The translations under genes and the position numbers were made by a program. Source: Actinomycetes bacterium (GTDB lineage: Bacteria > Actinomycetota > Actinomycetes > Mycobacteriales > Mycobacteriaceae). Taken from it: DNA of 6,224 bases. Below, piece by piece: positions 1 to 5,525 of this stretch. Below the pieces are notes generated by a model that was given only the letters and a program-made list of their open reading frames with translations, made no database searches and was not told the origin of the DNA. How positions within the stretch are numbered: the stretch's first letter is position 1; each line of letters begins with the position of its first letter. The DNA lies in NCBI GenBank assembly GCA_023417985.1, contig JAEZDV010000337.1:1-6224 (forward strand), given 5' to 3'.

Positions 1-452
1 CCCGCGCGGCCGGCATTCCTGTGGTTATCACGGAGGTGCGAGTGCGTGCCGACGGAGCAGACGCCGGGGTGTTCTTCAAGAAGTCGGGGACACTTTCCGC
101 CTTCTGCGAAGGAAGCCCCTATGGACAGTTGATCGAGGGACTCGAGCCGGCGGCCGAGGAATTGCTCGTGACGAAGAAGTACGCAAGCGCCTTCTTCGGC
201 ACCTCACTCAATTCGTACCTGAACTCGCTGAGGGTGGACACGGTGCTCGTCGCGGGTCTGTCCACGAGTGGGTGTGTGCGTGCTACCGCACTGGACGCAA
301 TGCAGAACGGTTTCATTCCGATCGTTGTGGAAGAGGCTGTGGGAGACAGGGACCCGGCGATCCACAACTCCAATCTCTTCGACATGCAACAGAAGATGGC
401 CGAGGTCTGGCCGTTGACGCGAGTGCAGGAGTATCTCCAAGAACTCGGCTAG
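1..452 (+). CDS. Isochorismatase-family cysteine hydrolase (amidase), 5'-truncated
   Basis: This is the C-terminal part (about 149 codons, frame starting at base 3) of a cysteine hydrolase of the isochorismatase fold. The frame is open to the window edge and begins with a strand reading RAAGIPVVITEV, an internal core strand of this family, so the GTG at 21 is an internal Val and the true start lies upstream. Visible parts of the catalytic triad are the Lys in TKKYASAFFGT (about 174-182) and the nucleophilic Cys in GLSTSGCVRAT (codon 273-275); the N-terminal Asp is off the window. The block EEAVGDRDPAIHNSNLFDM also fits. The FFGT, STSGCVRAT and GDR motifs resemble N-carbamoylsarcosine amidase and maleamate amidase more than true isochorismatases, so hydrolysis of an amide or carbamoyl C-N bond in the cytoplasm is likely. 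That subfamily call is from memory of motifs; the substrate is unknown. It lies 140 bp upstream of the transporter genes on the same strand. Confidence 0.9.
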   Translation, partial: RAAGIPVVITEVRVRADGADAGVFFKKSGTLSAFCEGSPYGQLIEGLEPAAEELLVTKKYASAFFGTSLNSYLNSLRVDTVLVAGLSTSGCVRATALDAMQNGFIPIVVEEAVGDRDPAIHNSNLFDMQQKMAEVWPLTRVQEYLQELG

Positions 453-475
453 CAATTAACACGAACGAACCAAGT

Positions 476-494
476 GTGTTGCCGCCAGCAACAC
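476..494 (+). terminator. 7-bp perfect hairpin after the amidase gene
   Basis: GTGTTGC (476-482) and GCAACAC (488-494) form a perfect 7-bp inverted repeat around a 5-nt loop, starting 23 nt after the amidase stop codon. No T-tract follows, so it is not a classical intrinsic terminator, but actinobacterial terminators often lack one. It could instead be an operator or an mRNA-stability structure in the leader of the transporter operon, whose first ATG is about 100 nt downstream. Confidence 0.35.
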
Positions 495-540
495 GGCACG
501 GGATACATTCGAAGTCATCTTCTCGCCGCCGGCCCCGCAA

Positions 541-555
541 CGACGCGACCGTCGC
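541..555 (+). promoter_or_regulatory. Small palindrome upstream of the transporter operon, possible operator
   Basis: The stretch holds the 11-bp palindrome GCGACCGTCGC (545-555, 5-bp arms around one base), which overlaps an alternative 5-bp hairpin CGACG/CGTCG (541-554). It sits about 37 nt before the ATG of the solute-binding protein, where a repressor site for a transport operon could lie. In G+C-rich DNA a palindrome of this size can arise by chance. I could not identify a convincing -35/-10 pair in the 453-592 gap. Confidence 0.2.
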
Positions 556-592
556 TCCCTGACACGACTTTTCTTCCACTCAGGAGAAATTC

Positions 593-1771
593 ATGCGTTT
601 CACCCTCCCTGGCCGCGTCGCGATCGCCGCATTCACGTTCACAACACTTCTGGGTGCCGCTGCATGCAGCAGTTCCCCCACCGGCGGTGCCGATGTCTCC
701 GACGCCGATGTCGCCGCAGGCATCGAGTACGCCCGAGTTCAGCTCGCCCTGTACGAGTCCGATCCGGAGTTCACGCTCCGAGCAGATCCCTTCCCGATGA
801 GGGACATTGCAGGCAAGACCATCTTCGCAATACCCACCAACAGCGAGAACCCGTACAACGTCGCCGCGGACGAGGAATCGAAGAAGGTCGCCGAGCGCTA
901 CGGCGCCACGTGGATCGAATACACCAACCAGGGGCAGCCCACGCAGTGGGCAACCGGGGTGGAACAGGCGGTCAACCAGAATGTCGACCTCATCATTCTC
1001 TCCCAGGGTATCGACGCATCCCTGATCAAGCCCGCGCTCGAAAAGGCTGACGCGGCAAGGATTCCAGTACTCCTCACCCACACCATCCTGCGCGGCGAAC
1101 CCCTCCCGGCGGACCTCGAGGGACTCATCGACGCGACGACCGACGCTCCGCTCGCAGAAGCCAACCGCCTAACCGTCGACTGGATGATCGATCGTACCGA
1201 GGGGGAGGGCAATGCCCTGATCATCACGTCCAACGAGGTGCCACCCGCGAAAGCGGAGGTCGCGGCCATGGAGGACGAGATTGCACAGTACTGCCCCAAG
1301 TGCGAGTACAAGGTGGTCAACGTGCCTGTCGCCGAATGGGCTACCAAGATCCAGTCCGAGGTGCAGTCCGCGCTCTCCGCCGATCCCACGATCAACTTCA
1401 TCCTGCCCATCTACGACTCGATGTCGCTCTACGCCCAGTCCGGCATCAAGGCAGCCGGAAAGACTGGACAGGTCGAGATCTCCTCGGTCAACGGCACACC
1501 CGCCGTGCTCAAGATCCAGAAGGACGACGGCATCGTCAGCATGAACGTCGGCGAGTCCATTCCGTGGCTCGCGTGGGCGACACTCGACCAGGCGGGACGA
1601 CTGCTTCTCGGCCTCGAGCCCGTCCCGAACGGCGCACAGGAAACGCCGCTCAAACTCATCACCGCGGACAACATCGACGAGACCGGCACCCCGCCGCAGC
1701 CCGACAAGGGATACGGCACCGCGTACGTCACCGGGTACGAAGCGCTCTGGGGGCCAAGTGAACAGTCCTGA
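593..1771 (+). CDS. ABC importer solute-binding lipoprotein (ribose/RbsB type)
   Basis: This is a 392-residue extracellular solute-binding protein of the periplasmic-binding-protein type I fold (RbsB-like), which captures a small molecule and delivers it to the adjacent permease. The start is ATG 593, preceded by AGGAGA (582-587) with a 5-nt spacer. Residues 1-24 form a lipoprotein signal (Arg2 and Arg8, then a hydrophobic core) ending in GAAAC with Cys25 as the lipid anchor; Ala at -3 makes the lipobox slightly weak. After a linker the first lobe opens at about residue 75 (KTIFAIPTNSENPYN), as in sugar-binding members, followed by VDLIILSQGID (131-141) and the second lobe around 207-345. CPKC at 234-237 might form an extracellular disulfide. 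The family binds pentoses, hexoses, polyols, nucleosides and other small solutes, so the fold does not fix the ligand; the neighbours suggest something other than a plain sugar. The 3' end overlaps the ATPase gene by 14 nt. Confidence 0.9.
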   Translation: MRFTLPGRVAIAAFTFTTLLGAAACSSSPTGGADVSDADVAAGIEYARVQLALYESDPEFTLRADPFPMRDIAGKTIFAIPTNSENPYNVAADEESKKVAERYGATWIEYTNQGQPTQWATGVEQAVNQNVDLIILSQGIDASLIKPALEKADAARIPVLLTHTILRGEPLPADLEGLIDATTDAPLAEANRLTVDWMIDRTEGEGNALIITSNEVPPAKAEVAAMEDEIAQYCPKCEYKVVNVPVAEWATKIQSEVQSALSADPTINFILPIYDSMSLYAQSGIKAAGKTGQVEISSVNGTPAVLKIQKDDGIVSMNVGESIPWLAWATLDQAGRLLLGLEPVPNGAQETPLKLITADNIDETGTPPQPDKGYGTAYVTGYEALWGPSEQS

Positions 1772-3296
1772 CCCGATCGTCAACATCGTCGGACTGTCCA
1801 AGACATTCGGCAATCACACCGTCCTGAGAAACGTCGCCCTTACCGTACATGCAGGCGAAGTCCACGGTTTGCTCGGAGAAAACGGCTCCGGCAAGTCCAC
1901 CCTCATCAAGGTCCTCGCAGGGTTCCACGCGCCGGACCCCGGTGCAGCCTTGCAGGTGCGCGGCCGCGACGTGCCCCTGCCTGTCCCGGCCGGAGGTTTC
2001 CGTGGACTCGGCATCAGCTTCGTCCACCAGGACCTCGCGCTCGTCCCAGACCTATCGGTGGTCGAGAACCTCCGTGTCGGATCCGTGGTTGCAGGACCGA
2101 AGCCGTGGATCTCGTGGAAGCGGGAGAAGGACAGTGCCCGAGCACTGTTCGAACGTTTCGGGCTCGAGGTCGACCCGGGCGCAACCGTGTCGAGTCTGAA
2201 CGAGACCGAACGAGCACTGGTCGCCATCCTGCGGGCCACCGAAGAACTCGGTGACGGTCGCACGCTGCTCGTCCTCGACGAGCCCACGGTGTTCCTGCCC
2301 CGCGAAGGCGCCGACCTACTGTTCTCGGTCGTCCGCGAGATCGTGGCCGACAAGAAGGCCGCTGTCCTGTTCGTCTCGCACGACTTGGACGAGGTACTCG
2401 ACCACACCGACCGCGTCACGGTGCTGCGCGACGGAGTGTCGCAGGGAACGCACCGCACGGCCGACCTCACGGCGTCCTCGCTCATCGAGCTCATTGTCGG
2501 CCGCAGCCTCGCTTCTGCCGACCCGCGCGTCGCCGGCCCCGTCCGGTACTTCGGCGACGACCGACCGCTCGCGCGGGTCGACGATCTCGAATCCGCGACC
2601 GTCGACGGAATCGGCTTCGATGTTCGCGCCGGCGAGATCGTCGGACTCACCGGGATTGCAGGATCCGGCTACGACGAGGTACTTCCCGCCGTGTACGGGG
2701 CGCGGTCCGCCCGTCGCGGCACGCTGACGATCGGATCGGACACGGTGGCGTTGCCGGCGATCACCCCGATCAACGCACTCGAACGGAAGGTGGTGTACGT
2801 GCCGCCGGATCGCAAAGTCGAAGGCAGCGCGCCGGAACTCACCGTCGACGAAAACGTCACGCTGCCTTTGATCGGCGGTGGCCCGGTGAAACCACGAGCA
2901 CTGAAAGCGATCGCCACGAGTCTCGCCGAACGGTGCGATGTGCGCCCGCGCGACCCGAATGCCGTCTACGGTTCCCTCTCCGGCGGCAATCAGCAGAAGG
3001 CGTTACTGGGTAAATGGCTCCAAACCGACCCCGACCTGGTGCTTCTCGCAGAACCCACCCAGGGCGTGGACATCGGTGCCCGGGCACGAATCTTCGAACT
3101 GCTCCGGGAGACCGCGCGCGGGGGAGCGGGGATCGTCGTTGCCAGTTCGGATTACGAGCAATTATCGGTGCTGTGCGACCGCGTCCTCGTCTTCTCCCAC
3201 GGCCACATCGTCGCCGAACTCAGCGGCGATCACCTTTCCAAGCACCACATCTCGGACAGTGTACTCGGCCTGACCCGACAGGAAGTGAATGCCTGA
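1758..3296 (+). CDS. ABC importer ATPase with two nucleotide-binding domains (RbsA/CUT2 type)
   Basis: This 512-residue cytoplasmic ATPase has two fused nucleotide-binding domains, the normal size for RbsA/MglA-type proteins, and powers import through the next gene's permease. NBD1 has Walker A GENGSGKST (40-48), Q-loop Gln91, Walker B LVLDEPT (171-177) and switch His208, but its signature is degenerate (SLNETER, 146-152). NBD2 has the canonical signature LSGGNQQK (407-414), but a P-loop without GKS (GIAGSGYDE, 299-307), Ala431 in place of the Walker B Asp (LLAEPTQG) and no switch His (SSDYEQ, 463-468). The likely result is one competent ATP site (NBD1 Walker motifs with the NBD2 signature) and one degenerate site, as is common in this family. 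The start is GTG 1758, inside the end of the binding-protein gene, with GGGGG at 1749-1753 as a modest ribosome binding site. The stop shares a base with the permease ATG, so translational coupling is likely. Confidence 0.93.
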   Translation: MNSPDPIVNIVGLSKTFGNHTVLRNVALTVHAGEVHGLLGENGSGKSTLIKVLAGFHAPDPGAALQVRGRDVPLPVPAGGFRGLGISFVHQDLALVPDLSVVENLRVGSVVAGPKPWISWKREKDSARALFERFGLEVDPGATVSSLNETERALVAILRATEELGDGRTLLVLDEPTVFLPREGADLLFSVVREIVADKKAAVLFVSHDLDEVLDHTDRVTVLRDGVSQGTHRTADLTASSLIELIVGRSLASADPRVAGPVRYFGDDRPLARVDDLESATVDGIGFDVRAGEIVGLTGIAGSGYDEVLPAVYGARSARRGTLTIGSDTVALPAITPINALERKVVYVPPDRKVEGSAPELTVDENVTLPLIGGGPVKPRALKAIATSLAERCDVRPRDPNAVYGSLSGGNQQKALLGKWLQTDPDLVLLAEPTQGVDIGARARIFELLRETARGGAGIVVASSDYEQLSVLCDRVLVFSHGHIVAELSGDHLSKHHISDSVLGLTRQEVNA

Positions 3297-4327
3297 TGTC
3301 CGTCACCATCGACAAAACTGCCACCACCACTATCCTTGCACCCGAGGGAGATTCGCATCGACCGCGCATTTCGTTCGGTCCGCTGTTCGAGAAGTATGCT
3401 CTCGTTTTCGCGCTTGTGGCGGTGGTGCTGGTCTTCAGCATTCTGCGCCCCGAGATCTATCCGACCGCCAACAACCTGCAGAACATCCTCGGCTCCCAGG
3501 CGGTGCTTCTCATTCTTGCGCTCGGCCTGATCGTGCCCCTCACCGCGGGCGAATTCGATCTTTCCGCGGTGTCCACCATGTCGCTGGCTGCGATGATCAT
3601 CGCCGTGCTCAATGTGCAGCACGGCTGGTCACTGCTGCCCGCCATCGGTGTCTCCGTGCTCGCGGCGGTGTTCGTCGGTCTCGTCAACGCTCTGCTGGTC
3701 GTACGACTCCAGATCGACTCGTTCATCGCGACCCTCGGTAGCGGAACCGTGGTACTCGGTGTTGTCCAATGGATTTCGGATTCCACGTCGGTGACCGGCG
3801 TCGATTCCGCGCTGGTCGACGCGACGATCGGCACACGCCTGTTCGGGGTGTCGATGCAGTTCTACTACGCACTAGCCCTCGTTCTGGTCATGGCGTCGGT
3901 GTTCCAATACACCCCCATCGGTAGGAGACTGCTGTTCGTCGGCCGCGGACCTCAGGTCGCGCGGCTGAGCGGGCTGCACGTGGACAGGATCCGTGGTGGC
4001 GCACTCGTCATGTCCGCATTGATCGCGTCTGCGGCAGGCGTCGTCTACGTGGGAATGCTCGGCGGCGCGGATCCCTCGTCGGGACAGTCGTTCATGCTTC
4101 CGGCATTCGCTGCCGCCTTCCTCGGGGCGACTGCGATCGTGCCCGGACGCTTCAATGCCTTCGGAACGCTCGCTGCCGTGTACTTCCTCGTCGCGGGAGT
4201 CGTCGGGTTGCAGATGCTCGGCGTCGCCAGCTTCGTGCAGCAACTGTTCTACGGCGGTGCGCTGGTGATCGCGGTCGCGCTGTCCGGCGCGGTGCGGCGC
4301 CGAACGACCTCTCGCTCGGTGAAATGA
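3296..4327 (+). CDS. ABC importer permease (RbsC/CUT2 type)
   Basis: This 343-residue integral membrane protein of the branched-chain/ribose permease family (BPD_transp_2 type) forms the translocation channel, probably as a homodimer because only one permease gene is present. The start is ATG 3296, overlapping the ATPase stop by one base (TGATG), with AGGAAG upstream at about 3280-3285; in-frame starts further upstream would lie inside the ATPase gene. A polar N-terminal tail (1-32) precedes hydrophobic segments at roughly 34-50, 68-82, 91-106, 112-136, 144-160, 188-203, 235-255, 266-282, 288-309 and 317-332. Family landmarks are the AGEFDLS segment (84-90), IATLGSG (144-150), and the cytoplasmic stretch PIGRRLLFVGRGPQVARLSG (207-226) that contacts the ATPase. 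Length is usual for the family. Substrate cannot be read from the sequence. No second permease follows; the next 200 bp are non-coding. Confidence 0.93.
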   Translation: MSVTIDKTATTTILAPEGDSHRPRISFGPLFEKYALVFALVAVVLVFSILRPEIYPTANNLQNILGSQAVLLILALGLIVPLTAGEFDLSAVSTMSLAAMIIAVLNVQHGWSLLPAIGVSVLAAVFVGLVNALLVVRLQIDSFIATLGSGTVVLGVVQWISDSTSVTGVDSALVDATIGTRLFGVSMQFYYALALVLVMASVFQYTPIGRRLLFVGRGPQVARLSGLHVDRIRGGALVMSALIASAAGVVYVGMLGGADPSSGQSFMLPAFAAAFLGATAIVPGRFNAFGTLAAVYFLVAGVVGLQMLGVASFVQQLFYGGALVIAVALSGAVRRRTTSRSVK

Positions 4328-4361
4328 CTCACGGTGCGGTCGGCGCAATCGGCCCGTCGCG

Positions 4362-4383
4362 GCACCATCGACACCGATGGCGC
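4362..4383 (+). terminator. Hairpin downstream of the permease gene
   Basis: CCATCG (4365-4370) and CGATGG (4375-4380) pair perfectly across the 4-nt loop ACAC, and the stem extends by two more pairs (4362-4363 with 4382-4383) past one A-C mismatch. It lies 34 nt after the permease stop and has no T-tract directly after it. It may help end the transporter transcript or protect its 3' end. Confidence 0.35.
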
Positions 4384-4397
4384 AGCCACGCCGTACT

Positions 4398-4430
4398 GCC
4401 TCCGACGGCGCAAACGAAGGCCACCCTTTT
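4398..4430 (+). terminator. Imperfect hairpin followed by TTTT, candidate terminator
   Basis: GCCTCCG (4398-4404) and CGAAGGC (4415-4421) pair with one C-A mismatch around a 10-nt loop, and TTTT follows at 4427-4430, five bases after the stem. Together with the hairpin at 4362-4383 this suggests that the transporter transcript ends, or is reduced, before the flavin genes. The stem is imperfect and the T-tract is short and offset, so confidence is low. Confidence 0.3.
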
Positions 4431-4433
4431 GTC

Positions 4434-4443
4434 TCGTGCACGA
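4434..4443 (+). promoter_or_regulatory. 10-bp palindrome TCGTGCACGA, possible operator of the flavin operon
   Basis: TCGTGCACGA is a perfect 10-bp palindrome flanked by TGTC at 4430-4433 and by GACA at 4442-4445, so the partial symmetry is wider than the core, with a one-base offset. It lies 84 nt upstream of the first flavin gene. TTGTCT at 4429-4434 could act as a -35 element, but I see no good -10 at the expected distance. In a 200-bp gap a palindrome of this size could occur by chance. Confidence 0.22.
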
Positions 4444-4527
4444 CATCGCCTCGGTGAGTAGTGAGTCGACCGAGCAACCTTCCGAATCAGCGCTTACAGG
4501 CGACCCAGCTCATTCCAAGGAGATCCC

Positions 4528-5031
4528 ATGAAGGTCACAGTTGTCGCCGGCAACCCGAAAGCCGGTTCCCGAACCCTGGATGCGGCCACCCAGGTCGCGA
4601 CCGCCCTCTCGGGTGCCGCACCCGACGAGATCGTGGACGTCGTGACTCTCGGTGCCGGGCTGCTGGGATGGGGTGACGACGCGGTGAAACGCGCGGTGGA
4701 GACCGTTGCGTCCTCGGATCTGGTGGTCTTCGCCAGCCCCACGTTCAAGGCGACCTACACCGGGGTACTGAAACTGTTTCTCGACCAATTCGCCACAGGT
4801 GAAGGGCTGCGCGACGTCACTGCAATGCCGCTGATGCTCGGGGCAGGCCCGGCTCACGCGATGGCCCCGGACCTGCTGCTCAAGCCGGTACTCGTCGAAC
4901 TCGGTGCCACATGCCCGGCGCCGGGTCTCTATCTGATCGATTCCACCTACACCACCGACACCCGGATCGCGGAGTACGCCGAGCGCTGGGCGCCGGTACT
5001 GCGATCCACTCTCCGGACGGAGGCATCATGA
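4528..5031 (+). CDS. SsuE/MsuE-type NAD(P)H-dependent FMN reductase
   Basis: This 167-residue flavodoxin-fold reductase probably uses NAD(P)H to reduce FMN and passes FMNH2 to a partner monooxygenase in the cytoplasm. The N-terminal strand and phosphate-binding loop read VVAGNPKAGSRT (5-16). SPTFKATYTGVLKLFLD (70-86) is the flavin-site and dimer segment seen in SsuE, MsuE and EmoB, and GPAHAMAPDLLLKPVL (107-122) matches the SsuE segment that carries its pi-helix. At the position of the SsuE pi-helix Tyr this protein has Leu116. Length is close to SsuE (about 190) and somewhat shorter. The start is ATG 4528 with AAGGAG at 4517-4522 and a 5-nt spacer. It opens the three-gene flavin operon and overlaps the next gene by 4 nt (ATGA). 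Family members serve desulfonation, EDTA-type and other two-component oxygenase systems; the partner is not in the window. Confidence 0.88.
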   Translation: MKVTVVAGNPKAGSRTLDAATQVATALSGAAPDEIVDVVTLGAGLLGWGDDAVKRAVETVASSDLVVFASPTFKATYTGVLKLFLDQFATGEGLRDVTAMPLMLGAGPAHAMAPDLLLKPVLVELGATCPAPGLYLIDSTYTTDTRIAEYAERWAPVLRSTLRTEAS

Positions 5032-5525
5032 CCACCCTTGCCCTCGACGGCGTGACTCTGCGTCGCGCGTTCGCTCACGTGCCGTCGGGAGTCGTCGCGA
5101 TCTGCGCCGACACCGGCACCGAACGTATCGGCATGGCTGCCAGCACATTTGTCCCCGTATCGCTCGATCCTCCACTCGTGGCATTCTGCGTGCAGAACAC
5201 CTCCAGTACTTGGCCGAAGCTTGCGGCACTGCCTCGGCTCGGGATCAGTGTCCTCAACTCCGAGCACGACGGCGCCGCCCGTGTCCTGGCCGCCAAGAAC
5301 GGAGATCGGTTCGCGGGCATCGACACTGAAACGCGCGAGAACGGTGCGCTGTTCGTTTCGGGTTGTGGCGTGCGCATGGATGTGTCGATCGAACAGCAGG
5401 TGCCGGCGGGCGACCACGCCATCGTCGTACTGCGAGTACACGAACTGCACTGCGACGAAACGGATTGCGAAACAGAGCCGATCGTCTTCCACCGCAGTTC
5501 CTTCCGACGGTTGGTGGCCTCGTGA
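5028..5525 (+). CDS. Split-barrel flavin reductase (HpaC/RutF-like family)
   Basis: This 165-residue protein belongs to the flavin reductase family with an FMN-binding split-barrel fold, the small component of two-component flavin monooxygenases such as HpaBC and of the Rut pyrimidine pathway. It would reduce FMN or FAD with NAD(P)H and release it. The N-terminus LRRAFAHVPSGVVAICA (11-27) leads into GMAASTFVPVSLDPPLVAFC (35-54), the conserved flavin-binding block, followed by NTSSTWPKL (57-65), LNSEHDGAARVLA (76-88), GDRFAGI (92-98) and the family GDH motif at 128-130. The C-terminus ends HRSSFRRL (155-162), as usual. Length matches the family norm of about 160-175. The start is ATG 5028, overlapping the previous stop as ATGA, with GGAGG at 5019-5023; its stop overlaps the ribBA start by 4 nt. 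Having two reductases of different folds together is unusual; one may act on a different flavin or as an auxiliary oxidoreductase. Confidence 0.9.
   Translation: MTTLALDGVTLRRAFAHVPSGVVAICADTGTERIGMAASTFVPVSLDPPLVAFCVQNTSSTWPKLAALPRLGISVLNSEHDGAARVLAAKNGDRFAGIDTETRENGALFVSGCGVRMDVSIEQQVPAGDHAIVVLRVHELHCDETDCETEPIVFHRSSFRRLVAS

Noticed and set aside
21..23. GTG at 21 as the start of the amidase
   Set aside because: The frame stays open to the window edge and the residues before it (RAAGIPV) continue a conserved core strand; the family needs about 80-110 more N-terminal residues with the catalytic Asp.
1169..2650. Antisense frames opposite the solute-binding and ATPase genes
   Set aside because: Compositional shadows of strongly supported sense genes with no recognisable domains or ribosome binding sites.
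3014..3295. N-terminal extension of the permease frame back to 3014
   Set aside because: It lies inside the ATPase gene in another frame and gives an Arg/Pro-rich non-membrane sequence; ATG 3296 at the ATPase stop gives the usual length and N-terminus.
4328..4527. FMN riboswitch controlling the flavin operon
   Set aside because: I looked for the conserved RFN core blocks (GGGGCAGGGTGAAATTCCC-like) in this gap and in 453-592 and saw none.
4334..4531. 65-residue frame on the + strand ending in an ATGA overlap with the FMN reductase start
   Set aside because: GTG start without a ribosome binding site, Arg/Ser/Pro-rich composition typical of non-coding G+C-rich DNA, and it overlaps the hairpins and the palindrome. 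The neat overlap seems accidental.
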